Shown: piece after piece, positions 7,070-17,000 of the stretch
Numbering within the stretch: the stretch's first letter is position 1
Layout: each line of letters opens with the position of its first letter
Source: [Bacillus] enclensis
GTDB taxonomy: Bacteria; Bacillota; Bacilli; Bacillales; Bacillaceae_B
Assembly: GCF_001456935.1 (NCBI RefSeq)
Contig: NZ_KQ758483.1
Location: 496,001-560,000, forward strand
Length of the DNA stretch: 64,000 nucleotides
Reading direction: 5' to 3'
Program-made: the position numbers and the translations under genes
The notes under the pieces: generated by a model
What the model was told of the DNA's origin: nothing
The model's input: the letters and a program-made list of their open reading frames with translations, nothing else
Databases searched by the model: none

Positions 7070-9107
7070 AGAAGGACTGACAATCCAGAACGTCAAGGGG
7101 ATTGGTGAGGAAACTGCTTTGCAGATGAACCAGATGGGGATATACACGGTTCTGGATTTGTTGGAATACCTGCCTTATCGATTTGAGGATTACAGACTGA
7201 GAGATTTAGAGGAAGTTGCACATGACGAGAGAGTCACGGTCGAGGGGAAAGTTCATTCCGAACCTTCGCTCATGTATTTTGGAAGGAAGAAATCCAGGCT
7301 GACAGTAAGGCTGCTGGTGGGGAGATACTTGATTCAGGCGGTATTCTTCAATCAGCCGTATCTGAAAAAGAAAATAAATCTTCATGATACCGTCACTGTG
7401 ACGGGGAAATGGGATAAAAACAGACAGGTCATAACCGTACAGCATTTCACGGGAGGTCCCCACAACAAAGACGGGGACTTCGAGCCTGTTTATTCATTGA
7501 AAGGAAATATTAAAAATCAAACCCTTAGAAAATTCATAAAGAAAGCTTTCGATGATTATCATGAGATTATTTCTGAAAATCTGCCTGACGCCCTCCTTGA
7601 AAAATATAAGTTGATGAGCAGGTCGGATGCCCTTTATCAAATGCATTTTCCGGCTTCTCCCGCTGACATGAAACAGGCGAGGAGAAGATTTGTTTATGAG
7701 GAATTTTTACTGTTCCAGCTTAAAATGCAGGCACTGAGAAAATTCGAGAGGGAACATTCCAACGGAATGGCCCAGCATTACGATGTAGAGAAGATCAAAG
7801 CATTCACGGATTCACTCCCGTTTCCTTTAACCGGGGCGCAAAAAAGAGTGGTGAATGAAATTTCCGCTGATATGAAGTCACCTTTCCGGATGAACAGGCT
7901 TCTTCAAGGGGATGTCGGATCAGGTAAGACTGTTGTGGCTGCTATCGCTTTGTTTTCCTCCGTGACAGCGGGCTATCAAGGGGCTCTCATGGTTCCCACC
8001 GAAATACTGGCCGAACAGCATGCAGATTCGATGAGTGAACTTTTGACCCCTGCAGGATTATCTGTTGCGCTGCTGACCAGTTCCGTCAAGGGTAAAAGAA
8101 GAAGACTTCTTTTGGAGAAATTGAAAGAGGGAGAAATTGATATCCTCATCGGTACCCATGCGCTGATCCAGGACGACATTGAGTTTAAGTCATTGGGTTT
8201 GGTCGTCACCGACGAACAGCACCGCTTTGGTGTCAATCAGAGGAGGGTGTTGAGAGAAAAAGGGGAAAGCCCGGATGTCTTATTCATGACGGCCACCCCT
8301 ATCCCGAGAACCCTTGCCATCACGGTCTTCGGTGAGATGGATGTCAGCATCATAGATGAAATGCCGGCGGGAAGGAAAGAAATCGAGACCTATTGGACAA
8401 AGGCAGATACTCTTCCCCGTGTCCTTGCCTTCATGGATAAAGAACTTGATCAGGGCAGGCAGGCGTATGTGATCTGCCCGCTGATAGAGGAATCGGACAA
8501 ACTCGATGTCCAAAACGCGATCGATGTCTATAATCAGCTCCTTGTTTATTTTGAGGGGCGCTATAAAGTCGGACTCATGCACGGCAGGCTGCACCCTGAG
8601 GAAAAAGAGGATGTAATGAGACAATACAGTTCAAACGACATTCAAGTCTTGGTATCCACTACAGTTGTAGAGGTAGGGGTGAATGTTCCGAATGCCACGT
8701 TCATGCTTATTTATGATGCTGAAAGATTCGGTTTATCACAGCTTCATCAGCTGCGCGGCCGGGTTGGCCGCGGTGAAAGCCAATCCTATTGCATCCTATT
8801 GGCTGAACCGAAGACAGAGGTCGGTAAAGAGCGGATGAAGATCATGACAGAGACCAATGACGGCTTTGTCCTTAGTGAAAAGGACCTGGAACTTAGGGGG
8901 CCGGGTGATTTCTTCGGTAAGAAGCAAAGCGGGCTGCCTGAATTCAAGGTAGCGGATATGGTGCATGATTATCGTGCGTTGGAGGTTGCAAGGGACGATG
9001 CCCAAGCATTGATCAACTCTAAGGATTTCTGGGAAGATCCCCGGTGGGAGCAGCTTCGTTTGTTCTTGTCGGAATCAGGTGTAATGAAAGGTGAAAAGCT
9101 GGACTAG
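7056..9107 (+). CDS. recG: ATP-dependent DNA helicase RecG
   Basis: A double-strand translocase that reverses stalled forks and processes Holliday junctions and R-loops. The 683 residues show an N-terminal wedge/OB domain (about 60-160), Walker A LLQGDVGSGKTVVA (near 283-294), DEQH box (near 385), TATPIPRTL (near 411), and motif VI QLRGRVGRGE (near 564). The start is GTG 7056, inside the end of sdaAA; it lacks a strong ribosome site at normal distance, consistent with coupling, and gives a length within a residue of the B. subtilis protein. It ends at its own terminator before the fapR operon. Confidence 0.95.
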   Translation: MKIPKEGLTIQNVKGIGEETALQMNQMGIYTVLDLLEYLPYRFEDYRLRDLEEVAHDERVTVEGKVHSEPSLMYFGRKKSRLTVRLLVGRYLIQAVFFNQPYLKKKINLHDTVTVTGKWDKNRQVITVQHFTGGPHNKDGDFEPVYSLKGNIKNQTLRKFIKKAFDDYHEIISENLPDALLEKYKLMSRSDALYQMHFPASPADMKQARRRFVYEEFLLFQLKMQALRKFEREHSNGMAQHYDVEKIKAFTDSLPFPLTGAQKRVVNEISADMKSPFRMNRLLQGDVGSGKTVVAAIALFSSVTAGYQGALMVPTEILAEQHADSMSELLTPAGLSVALLTSSVKGKRRRLLLEKLKEGEIDILIGTHALIQDDIEFKSLGLVVTDEQHRFGVNQRRVLREKGESPDVLFMTATPIPRTLAITVFGEMDVSIIDEMPAGRKEIETYWTKADTLPRVLAFMDKELDQGRQAYVICPLIEESDKLDVQNAIDVYNQLLVYFEGRYKVGLMHGRLHPEEKEDVMRQYSSNDIQVLVSTTVVEVGVNVPNATFMLIYDAERFGLSQLHQLRGRVGRGESQSYCILLAEPKTEVGKERMKIMTETNDGFVLSEKDLELRGPGDFFGKKQSGLPEFKVADMVHDYRALEVARDDAQALINSKDFWEDPRWEQLRLFLSESGVMKGEKLD

Positions 9108-9112
9108 TAAGG

Positions 9113-9148
9113 CAGATTGTGAGATTAATTCTTGCAATCTGTTTTTTT
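9113..9148 (+). terminator. Terminator after recG
   Basis: CAGATTG pairs with CAATCTG around a 15-base loop, then TTTTTTT. Its right arm overlaps the -35 element of the fapR promoter. Confidence 0.8.
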
Positions 9149-9160
9149 AGATTATATACT
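9132..9160 (+). promoter_or_regulatory. Sigma-A promoter of the fapR operon
   Basis: TTGCAA at 9132-9137 and TATACT at 9155-9160 with a 17-bp spacer. The predicted start, near 9167, falls inside the FapR operator. Confidence 0.75.
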
Positions 9161-9161
9161 A

Positions 9162-9184
9162 CTATTAGTACCTAGTACTAATAG
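9162..9184. promoter_or_regulatory. FapR operator
   Basis: A perfect inverted repeat with 10-bp arms, CTATTAGTAC / GTACTAATAG, and a CTA centre. The inner part matches the known FapR box built on TTAGTACC…TACTAA. It lies immediately after the -10 box, so bound FapR would block initiation; malonyl-CoA or malonyl-ACP releases it. The gene encoding FapR starts 17 bases downstream. Confidence 0.92.
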
Positions 9185-9200
9185 TGGACGGTGTTGAAAA

Positions 9201-9782
9201 ATGAGACTTTCGAAAAAAGAAAGACAAGCGAACCTATTAGAAACGATTAAAGATAATCCGTTTATAACTGATGAAGAATTGGCGGATAGATTCGGTGTCA
9301 GTGTTCAGACCATCCGTCTTGACAGGATGGAACTCTCTATACCCGAACTTCGTGAACGCATTAAGAACGTTGCAGAGAAATCTTTTGAAGATGAAGTGAA
9401 GTCCCTTCCTATTGAAGAGGTCATTGGGGAAATAATTGATATAGAATTGGATGAAAGTGCAATATCTATTTTCGATGTGAAGACTGAACATGTCTTTGTA
9501 CGGAATAGAATTGCAAGGGGACATCACCTGTTCGCACAGGCAAATTCCCTTGCAGTTGCAGTCATAAATGATGAACTTGCTTTGACGGCCAAGTCCACTA
9601 TCCGGTTTACCCGCCCTGTTAAAGAAGGCGAAAGAGTCGTGGCGAAAGCAAAGGTCTTACATATTAAAGATGAAAAAGATCGTACAATGGTAGAGGTACA
9701 AAGTTATGTCGGAGGAGAGCTCGTTTTCAGGGGTGACTTCGAGATGTACCGTTCCAAAAAATCAGAAAAGGATGAAGCATAG
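9201..9782 (+). CDS. fapR: Transcription factor FapR, malonyl-CoA-responsive repressor of lipid synthesis
   Basis: The global repressor of fatty acid and phospholipid genes in bacilli. The 193 residues have an N-terminal DeoR-like helix-turn-helix ([22 protein letters not shown], about 20-41), a linker helix [19 protein letters not shown], and a C-terminal hot-dog effector domain (about 80-185, [20 protein letters not shown]) that binds malonyl-CoA. It is slightly longer than the 188-residue B. subtilis protein at the C-terminus. Its stop TAG abuts the plsX ATG directly. It is autoregulated through the operator upstream. Confidence 0.97.
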   Translation: MRLSKKERQANLLETIKDNPFITDEELADRFGVSVQTIRLDRMELSIPELRERIKNVAEKSFEDEVKSLPIEEVIGEIIDIELDESAISIFDVKTEHVFVRNRIARGHHLFAQANSLAVAVINDELALTAKSTIRFTRPVKEGERVVAKAKVLHIKDEKDRTMVEVQSYVGGELVFRGDFEMYRSKKSEKDEA

Positions 9783-10778
9783 ATGAAGTTAGCCGTTGAT
9801 GCAATGGGCGGAGATCATGCTCCTAAGGAAATCGTCCTCGGTGTAAAGAAGGCCCTGGAAGAATTTCAGGATATTGAAGTTCTCCTTTACGGTGATGAAA
9901 ATAAAATCAAAGAGTGGCTGCCTTCACATAAGCGATTGACGATCGTACATACAGATGAAGTGATCGAAGGCACGGATGAACCTGTGCGAGCAGTAAAAAG
10001 AAAGAAGAATTCATCGATGGTCTTGATGGCACAGGCTGTAAAAAACGGCGAGGCTGATGCGTGCATTTCCGCAGGGAATACAGGCGCGCTGATGACAGCG
10101 GGATTATTCATTGTGGGAAGGATAGATGGAATTGACCGTCCTGCCCTTGCCCCGACCCTTCCGACGCTTGACGGGAAAGGCTTCCTGATGCTTGATTTGG
10201 GGGCGAATGTGGACGCAAAGCCTGAACACTTGGCTCAATACGCCATAATGGGAAGTATCTACGCTGAAAAAGTAAGAGGCATTGAACAGCCGCGGGTCGG
10301 CCTGTTAAATATCGGGACTGAAGATAAGAAGGGGAACGAGCTGACGAAGAAAGCGTTCAGTTTGATGAAGGATGCGCCTGTTAATTTTATTGGAAATGTC
10401 GAATCAAGGGATCTATTGGAAGGTGCCGCAGATGTGGTGGTCACCGACGGTTTCACGGGGAATATGGTACTGAAAACAATTGAAGGCACCGCCCTTTCGA
10501 TTTTTTCCCTGCTTAAAAAGACGCTTACTTCTTCCATTAAGAATAAAATCGCTGCCGGACTTGTGAAAAATGATTTGAAGGAACTGAAAGGCATGCTTGA
10601 TTATACAGAATATGGCGGAGCCGGTTTATTCGGTTTAAAAGCCCCTGTCATCAAAGCCCACGGTTCTTCAAATGAAGTTGCTCTGTTCAATGCGATGAGA
10701 CAAGCAAGGGATATGGTAAAGAACGACGTTTCAAATACAATCAAGGAAGCTGTAAAAGGAGGAGAAGTACATGAGTAA
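9783..10778 (+). CDS. plsX: Phosphate acyltransferase PlsX
   Basis: Converts acyl-ACP and phosphate to acyl-phosphate for PlsY, the first committed step to phospholipid in Gram-positives; peripheral membrane enzyme. The 331 residues begin [20 protein letters not shown], with [12 protein letters not shown] near 99-110, [13 protein letters not shown] near 138-150 and [17 protein letters not shown] near 219-235, all family hallmarks. It starts on the base after the fapR stop and overlaps fabD by 8 bases, so the operon is translationally coupled. Confidence 0.97.
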   Translation: MKLAVDAMGGDHAPKEIVLGVKKALEEFQDIEVLLYGDENKIKEWLPSHKRLTIVHTDEVIEGTDEPVRAVKRKKNSSMVLMAQAVKNGEADACISAGNTGALMTAGLFIVGRIDGIDRPALAPTLPTLDGKGFLMLDLGANVDAKPEHLAQYAIMGSIYAEKVRGIEQPRVGLLNIGTEDKKGNELTKKAFSLMKDAPVNFIGNVESRDLLEGAADVVVTDGFTGNMVLKTIEGTALSIFSLLKKTLTSSIKNKIAAGLVKNDLKELKGMLDYTEYGGAGLFGLKAPVIKAHGSSNEVALFNAMRQARDMVKNDVSNTIKEAVKGGEVHE

Positions 10779-11715
10779 AATCGCATTTGTTTTCCCGGGT
10801 CAGGGCTCTCAGACAGTCGGAATGGGGAAGGAACTGGCCGAAAAGTATCCAGAGGTTGGAGGTTACTTCAAAAGAGCGGATGAAAAGCTTGGGGATGACC
10901 TTTCCTCTATTATCTTTGAGGGACCTCAGGAAGAATTGACTCAAACGACGAATGCTCAGCCGGCATTACTGACAACGAGCGTGGCGATACTGGACAGGCT
11001 GAAATCAGAAGGAATCACAGCCGATTATACAGCAGGCCACAGTCTTGGTGAATATTCTGCACTGGTTGCAGCCGGTGCCCTTTCTTTCGAAGACGCAGTT
11101 TACGCCGTGAGAAAAAGAGGGGAATTCATGGAAGAAGCCGTTCCGAGCGGTCAAGGTACGATGGCTGCAGTTCTTGGCATGGACAGAGATGTGTTAAAAT
11201 CAATCACGAACTCCGTAACTGAAGAAGGTCATTCTGTTGGACTCGCCAATCTCAATTGTCCGGGACAGATTGTGATTTCAGGGACTGTAAAAGGAGTGGA
11301 AGCCGCTACGGCACGGGCAAAAGAAGAAGGTGTCAAAAGGGTCATCCCTCTTCAAGTGAGCGGACCTTTTCACTCAGAATTAATGAAGCCGGCCGCTGAA
11401 AAATTCATTTCAATCTTAGATTCGATTGAAATCCATCATGCGGATAAGCCGGTTATCGCGAACGTTACGGCATCGCCTGTGTCAGAAGCAGAAGAGATCA
11501 AGCGTTTGCTGATTGAACAGCTGTACTCCCCGGTGCTATGGGAAGATACAGTTGAAAAGTTATTGGAACTTGGTGTGGATACTTTTATTGAAATTGGTTC
11601 GGGTAAAGTATTATCAGGTCTCATCAAAAAAGTGAATCGCAGGGTTAAAACTTACGCGGTCCAGGATGAGGCTTCCTTGACTGAAACGATTGCAAAGTTA
11701 AAGGAGGAAGCGTAA
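10771..11715 (+). CDS. fabD: Malonyl CoA-acyl carrier protein transacylase
   Basis: Moves malonyl from CoA to ACP to supply fatty acid elongation. The 314 residues begin with the [14 protein letters not shown] motif and carry the nucleophile in GHSLGEY (Ser91) and the partner His in SGPFHSELM near residue 200, plus Arg116 in RKRGEFM. GGAGGAG lies seven bases before ATG 10771. The fabG ATG follows its stop with no gap. Confidence 0.97.
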   Translation: MSKIAFVFPGQGSQTVGMGKELAEKYPEVGGYFKRADEKLGDDLSSIIFEGPQEELTQTTNAQPALLTTSVAILDRLKSEGITADYTAGHSLGEYSALVAAGALSFEDAVYAVRKRGEFMEEAVPSGQGTMAAVLGMDRDVLKSITNSVTEEGHSVGLANLNCPGQIVISGTVKGVEAATARAKEEGVKRVIPLQVSGPFHSELMKPAAEKFISILDSIEIHHADKPVIANVTASPVSEAEEIKRLLIEQLYSPVLWEDTVEKLLELGVDTFIEIGSGKVLSGLIKKVNRRVKTYAVQDEASLTETIAKLKEEA

Positions 11716-12459
11716 ATGAAGTTGGAAGGAAAAGCGGCACTTGTTACAGGTGCATCCAGGGGGATCGGAAGAGAAATCGCGCTGGAGCTTGCCCGTGAAG
11801 GTGCCAAGGTTGCCGTCAATTATTCAGGAAGTGAAGCGAAGGCAAATGAAGTGGTCGATGAAATAAAAAGCATGGGCGGAGAAGCTTTTGCCGTTCAGTG
11901 CAATGTAGCTGACGGTGAGTCTGTCCAAACCATGGTGAAAGAAACCATCAGCCAGTTCGGGTCACTGGACATCCTGGTGAACAATGCAGGAATTACGAAA
12001 GATAATTTATTGATGCGCATGAAAGAAAGTGAATGGGATGACGTTATCAATATAAACCTGAAAGGTGTGTTCCTTTGTACCAAGGCGGCAACCCGCCAGA
12101 TGATGAAACAAAGAAGCGGACGCATCATTAACATCTCATCCATTGTAGGGGTGAGCGGTAATCCCGGACAAGCGAACTATGTGGCTGCCAAGTCAGGTGT
12201 CATCGGTTTGACGAAAACCGCTGCCAAGGAACTGGCGCCGCGTGGAATCACGGTGAATGCAGTTGCACCCGGCTTTATTTCAACAGACATGACCGATGAG
12301 CTGCCTGAAGATGTACGCAGTGAAATGTTGAAACAGATACCATTGAATCGCATGGGAGATCCCAAGGATATAGCCGGAGTAGTAAGCTTCATTGCCTCGG
12401 ATGCCTCTTCTTACATGACCGGACAGACCCTTCATGTTGACGGCGGAATGGTGATGTAA
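11716..12459 (+). CDS. fabG: 3-oxoacyl-[acyl-carrier-protein] reductase
   Basis: NADPH-dependent reduction of beta-ketoacyl-ACP in fatty acid synthesis. A 247-residue short-chain dehydrogenase: cofactor motif TGASRGIGR (about 11-19), NNAG (about 88-91), catalytic Ser in INISSIVG and Tyr/Lys in NYVAAKSG (about 154-161), and C-terminal PEDIAG-like and [20 protein letters not shown] ends eight bases before the ATG. Despite many paralogues of this fold, its place between fabD and acpA makes FabG the clear call. Confidence 0.96.
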   Translation: MKLEGKAALVTGASRGIGREIALELAREGAKVAVNYSGSEAKANEVVDEIKSMGGEAFAVQCNVADGESVQTMVKETISQFGSLDILVNNAGITKDNLLMRMKESEWDDVININLKGVFLCTKAATRQMMKQRSGRIINISSIVGVSGNPGQANYVAAKSGVIGLTKTAAKELAPRGITVNAVAPGFISTDMTDELPEDVRSEMLKQIPLNRMGDPKDIAGVVSFIASDASSYMTGQTLHVDGGMVM

Positions 12460-12512
12460 CCCGATTTGTGCCAATGCGAAATCAGGAAAATGATTAAATT
12501 CCGCGGATATGC

Positions 12513-12542
12513 TTTTCATTCCGGGTGGAAATACTCTATAAT
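12513..12542 (+). promoter_or_regulatory. Promoter upstream of acpA
   Basis: A consensus TATAAT at 12537-12542 with TTTTCA 18 bp upstream (12513-12518). The predicted start near 12549 gives a leader just long enough for the GGGGAGGTGA ribosome site. It would let acyl carrier protein be made in excess over the upstream enzymes. Confidence 0.6.
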
Positions 12543-12564
12543 ACCTTGAGGGGAGGTGACAAAA

Positions 12565-12798
12565 ATGGCAGAAGTATTAGATCGTGTAACAAAAATCATT
12601 GTTGATCGTCTTGGTGTAGATGAATCTCAAGTAACTCTTGAAGCTTCTTTCAAAGAGGATTTAGGAGCTGACTCCCTAGATGTAGTTGAGCTTGTTATGG
12701 AACTTGAAGATGAATTCGACATGGAAATTTCTGACGATGATGCTGAGAAAATTGGCACAGTGGGTGACGCTGTGAACTACATAAAAGCAAACGCATAA
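12565..12798 (+). CDS. acpA: Acyl carrier protein
   Basis: A 77-residue acidic four-helix carrier. The phosphopantetheine attachment site is Ser37 in [13 protein letters not shown]. The upstream in-frame GTG at 12556 is part of the GGGGAGGTGA ribosome site, so the ATG at 12565 is the start. It carries the growing chain for FabD, FabG and PlsX upstream. Own promoter and terminator; codon use is strongly biased, as for a highly expressed gene. Confidence 0.98.
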   Translation: MAEVLDRVTKIIVDRLGVDESQVTLEASFKEDLGADSLDVVELVMELEDEFDMEISDDDAEKIGTVGDAVNYIKANA

Positions 12799-12832
12799 TC
12801 GTTCAGTTGAATGCAGGCCATTCAACCATTTT

Positions 12833-12864
12833 AAACTTGGCAGAATTCCTCTGCCAAGTTTTTT
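12833..12864 (+). terminator. Terminator after acpA
   Basis: A perfect 11-bp stem AAACTTGGCAG / CTGCCAAGTTT around AATTCCT, followed by a T run. It ends the fapR-acpA cluster. Confidence 0.93.
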
Positions 12865-12925
12865 GTCTTTTTATTTAGGGCTACTAAGATGCATATATGA
12901 GATTAATTGAAATAGTGAATTGGTT

Positions 12926-13162
12926 CCAGCTGTTGATTGGAGTGCAAGACGAAGACTCCTATCAGAAAAAGCGGAGGCGGCTTGCTTAGCCCCGACAAGC
13001 ATAAGATGAATGGGACGGAAAGCGTTCGCTGCTTCTTTGGGCCATTTAGCTTATGACCTCGAGGGACTAGCCGCCGGAGCTGGACAGGATCTGCCGTGGA
13101 GGAATGCTGAGGAGGCTCGCCAACCGCCAGAAAGCTAAGTCTTGCACGGAAATCAACAGCGG
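12926..13162. repeat. Composite repeat: terminal-inverted-repeat element with a hairpin unit nested inside (minus orientation)
   Basis: The ends form an imperfect inverted repeat: CCAGCTGTTGATTGGAGTGC then AAGACGAAGACTCCT on the left (12926-12960) and AAGTCTTGCACGGAAATC then AACAGCGG on the right (to 13162). Between them, 12964-13092 is one copy of the ~124-bp hairpin unit seen at 2278-2795, here on the opposite strand: AGAAAAAGCGGAGGCGG at one end, GCATAAG and CTTATGACCTCGAGG inside, and CCGGAGCTGGACAGGA at the other. No open frame looks real. This fills most of the 480-base gap between acpA and rnc. Confidence 0.82.
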
Positions 13163-13278
13163 CATACAGGCTTGGAATTCATGGATCAGAATTAAATTAA
13201 CTTTTGATTATTTGTTTTATTTATCATAAACTTGATAAGTGTATATTTGAGAACCTATAGAGCAAGGTGGAGTGCTTT

Positions 13279-14025
13279 ATGCGAAAGCATAGTAGAAACA
13301 AAGGAATGTCAAAACAAAAAAACGAGCTGAAATTCAAGAAATTCCAAGAGGAAATCGGAATTAAATTTCAGGATGAAAAACTTCTTAAACAAGCTTTCAC
13401 TCATTCATCCTATGTGAATGAGCATCGCAGAAAACCTTATGAAGACAACGAACGCCTTGAGTTTCTTGGCGATGCGGTGCTGGAGTTGACCGTATCCCAA
13501 TTCCTCTTCAAAAAATACCCGATGATGTCAGAAGGTGAATTAACCAAGCTGAGGGCCGCCATTGTTTGCGAACCCTCATTGGTGAAATTTTCAACAGAAA
13601 TGAACTTCGGTGAGTTGATCCTCTTAGGCAAGGGAGAAGAGATGACCGGCGGAAGGGAAAGACCGGCACTGCTTGCTGATGTTTTTGAGGCATTCATCGG
13701 GGCGGTTTACCTTGACCAGGGCCTTGATACTGTAATCGGCGTTCTTGAAAAAGTTGTCTATCCTAAAATAAATATCGGTGCTTTTTCTCATGTGATGGAT
13801 TATAAAAGCCAACTGCAGGAATTCGTACAAAGAGGGAATGCAGGCATGATTGAATACGGGATCCTCGAAGAAAGCGGCCCCGCACATAATCGGCAATTCA
13901 TATCCCGTGTCTGTCTTAATGACCAGGAACTGGGGATAGGGAAAGGCCGCTCAAAAAAAGAAGCGGAGCAGCAGGCTGCTCAAAAAGCGCTTGAAATGCT
14001 AAAACAAAAGCTAGACGTAAAATAG
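13279..14025 (+). CDS. rnc: Ribonuclease III
   Basis: Double-strand-specific endoribonuclease for rRNA and small cytoplasmic RNA processing. The 248 residues have the RNase III signature [17 protein letters not shown] (about 57-73), the second acidic site [18 protein letters not shown], and a C-terminal dsRNA-binding domain with GPAHNRQF and [16 protein letters not shown]. An in-frame GTG at 13267 overlaps the AAGGTGGAG ribosome site, so ATG 13279 (MRKHSRNK, like B. subtilis MSKHSHYK) is chosen. Followed after 11 bases by smc. Confidence 0.96.
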   Translation: MRKHSRNKGMSKQKNELKFKKFQEEIGIKFQDEKLLKQAFTHSSYVNEHRRKPYEDNERLEFLGDAVLELTVSQFLFKKYPMMSEGELTKLRAAIVCEPSLVKFSTEMNFGELILLGKGEEMTGGRERPALLADVFEAFIGAVYLDQGLDTVIGVLEKVVYPKINIGAFSHVMDYKSQLQEFVQRGNAGMIEYGILEESGPAHNRQFISRVCLNDQELGIGKGRSKKEAEQQAAQKALEMLKQKLDVK

Positions 14026-14036
14026 GGGGAAAGAAG

Positions 14037-17000
14037 ATGTTCCTCAAACAACTGGAAGTAATGGGGTTTAAGTCTTTTGCAGAAAGAATATCGGTAGAAT
14101 TCGTACCGGGTGTCACGGCAGTGGTCGGACCGAACGGAAGCGGAAAGAGTAATATCATCGACGCGATCCGCTGGGTTTTGGGAGAACAGTCTGCCAAAAG
14201 CCTCCGCGGATCAAAGATGGAAGACGTCATCTTTGCAGGGAGTGACTCAAGAAAAGCACTGAATATAGCTGAAGTCACACTGGTGCTTGATAATGAGGAC
14301 GGGGCACTCCCGATCGATTACAGCGAAGTAAGCGTGACTAGAAGGGTTTTCCGTTCAGGTGACAGCGAATATCTCTTGAACAAGCAGCCATGCAGGCTTA
14401 AGGATATCATCGAGTTATTTATGGACTCCGGGCTTGGAAAAGAAGCATTTTCCATCATCAGTCAGGGGAAAGTGGAAGAAATATTAAATAGTAAGCCGGA
14501 AGAAAGAAGAACCATCTTTGAAGAAGCTGCCGGTGTATTGAAATATAAATCAAGAAAGAAGAAAGCTGAATCGAAGCTGTTTGAAACACAGGAAAACCTG
14601 AATCGTGTAAATGATATCCTTCATGAACTGGAGGGCCAAGTGGAGCCGTTGAAAATCCAGGCTTCGATGGCAAAGGATTATCTGGAAAAGAAAGAGGAAC
14701 TTGAGAAATTCGAAGTGGCACTTACCGTCCATGATATCGAGGATTTACATAAACAGTGGGAAAGTCTTAGTGTGGATTTCGAGAGACACGGAAATGAGGA
14801 GCTTGCGCTTTCTTCACGTGTACAGAAAAAGGAAGCAAGCCTTGCCCAAACCCGCGATAAAATTGCAGCGCTGGATGAATCGATCACTGGTCTTCAGGAG
14901 ATTTTGCTTTCAACAAGTGAAGAACTGGAAAAGCTGGAGGGAAGGAAACAGGTCCTGATCGAACGCAAGAAAAATTCTTCTTCCAATGAAACTCAACTAA
15001 AACAATCGATTGTTGAGACACAAGACCAATTGGAACGACTAACCCTGGAGAAAAAAGAATTGGTGGAGAGTTTCAAAGAAGTTGAAAGTGAAGTCTCCGG
15101 CCTTAAACAGCAGCTGACTTTGAAGCAGAGCCAGCTCAAACACTACAGTGAAAACATCGAAGAAATCATTGAGTCCTTGAAAAGCGATTATATTGAAAAG
15201 TTGAATCAGCAGGCCTCTGCCAAAAATGAAATTCAGTATCTTCAGCAGCAGCTTGAGCAGCAGTCAAGCAGAAGCGGGCGATTAGAAGCCGAAAATGAAA
15301 AGTATGTTCAACAGAGAGACGAACTTGAGAAAATTCATAAAGAATTAGCGAAGGAATTGCAGATTCAAAAAGAAAAGTTAGATGAACATATCCTTTTATT
15401 CAGAGAAGAGAAAAAGAAGCTGGAATCCGTTAAAGCGAAGTATGAAAAACAGGAAAAAACACTCTATCAGGCATATCAGTACCTACAGCAGGCCAAATCA
15501 CGGAAAGAAATGCTTGAAGAGATGGAGGATGATTACTCCGGTTTCTTCCAGGGAGTAAAAGAAGTATTGAAAGCCCGTGATGGCGTCCTGACTGGAATAG
15601 AAGGTGCGGTAGCGGAATTGATCCAGGTGCCGAAGCAATATGAAACCGCGATGGAAACCGCGCTGGCGGCGTCCATGCAGCATATCGTAACTGCAACTGA
15701 AGAAGACGGCCGCAGAGCCATCGGTTACTTGAAGAAAAACCAATACGGACGCGCGACTTTCCTCCCGATGAATGTCATTAAAGGAAAATCAGTTCCTGAA
15801 AGTCAGCTCGCTATGTTAAAAGGGCATCCCTCGTTTATTGGGGTCGGCTCGGAACTCATTGGTTATGATTCAAGGTTTGGGACAATTATGTCTAATTTGC
15901 TTGGTAATGTCCTGGTCACAAAAGATCTAAAAGGAGCAAATGAGATTGCCAAACTGGTTCAGTACCGCTACCGGCTTGTCACGCTGGACGGGGATGTTGT
16001 CAACCCTGGAGGATCGATGAGCGGGGGGACCGTAAAGCAAAAAAAGAACTCCCTTCTTTCGAGAAAAGGCGAATTGGAAGAAATGAAAGAGAAGCTATCG
16101 GTAATGGAAACGCAGACGGAAGAGCTTCAAACACAAGTGAAATCCTTGAAGGAAGAGAGTTCTTTCAGAGAAAAGAAGCTTGAGGAAATGAGAATATCAG
16201 GTGAGCGTCAGCGTTTAAAAGAGCAGGAACTTCTCTCTCAATTAAGGGAAAATGAACTGTCCAGGCAAAATATGGATGAACGATTGTCTCTTTACGATCT
16301 CGAGAAAAAAGACTATACATCTGTCAAAGAAAAGCATGACTCCAGAACAAAGGAATTAAAGGATTTCCTAAATGAAATCCAAATTGAAATAAAAGAACTG
16401 GATGAAAGAATTGAAGACTTGACGCTTCAAAAGAATTCAGATCGTACGTCCAAAGATGCGATCTCGTCTGAAATAAGCGATTTAAAAGCAGTGTTGGCTG
16501 CCCGAAATGAACAGCTCGTCAATACAAGGAATCAACTGGAGCGTGTAAAAGGAAATTCAGCTGATACTGAAAAAAGGATTAATGCATTAAAAGATGATCT
16601 TCAGTGGCTCCAGACAGAAATGAAGGACAATTTTTCCGGCGAAAATCAGCTGGTGGAAGAGGCAGAAAGATGTGCCGTGCATAAAGCCGAGACGACGGAA
16701 CTTATATCCATGCGCCGTGATGAACGGTTAAAACTCCAGCAAGCTGTCGAAAGTGAAGAGCTCGATTTGAAAGAATTGAAGCGTCAGCACAAAGGACTTG
16801 TGACTGCGCTTAAAGATGAAGAAGTTAAAATTAACCGTCTTGATGTAGAGCTGGAAAACCGTCTGGATCATTTAAGAGATGAGTATATGCTTTCATTTGA
16901 AGCTGCAAAGAATGATTATCCGCTTACAATCGAGGTGGAAGAAGCGCGCAAGAAAGTAAAGCTTGTCAAATTGGCTCTTGAAGAGCTTGGTACGGTGAAT

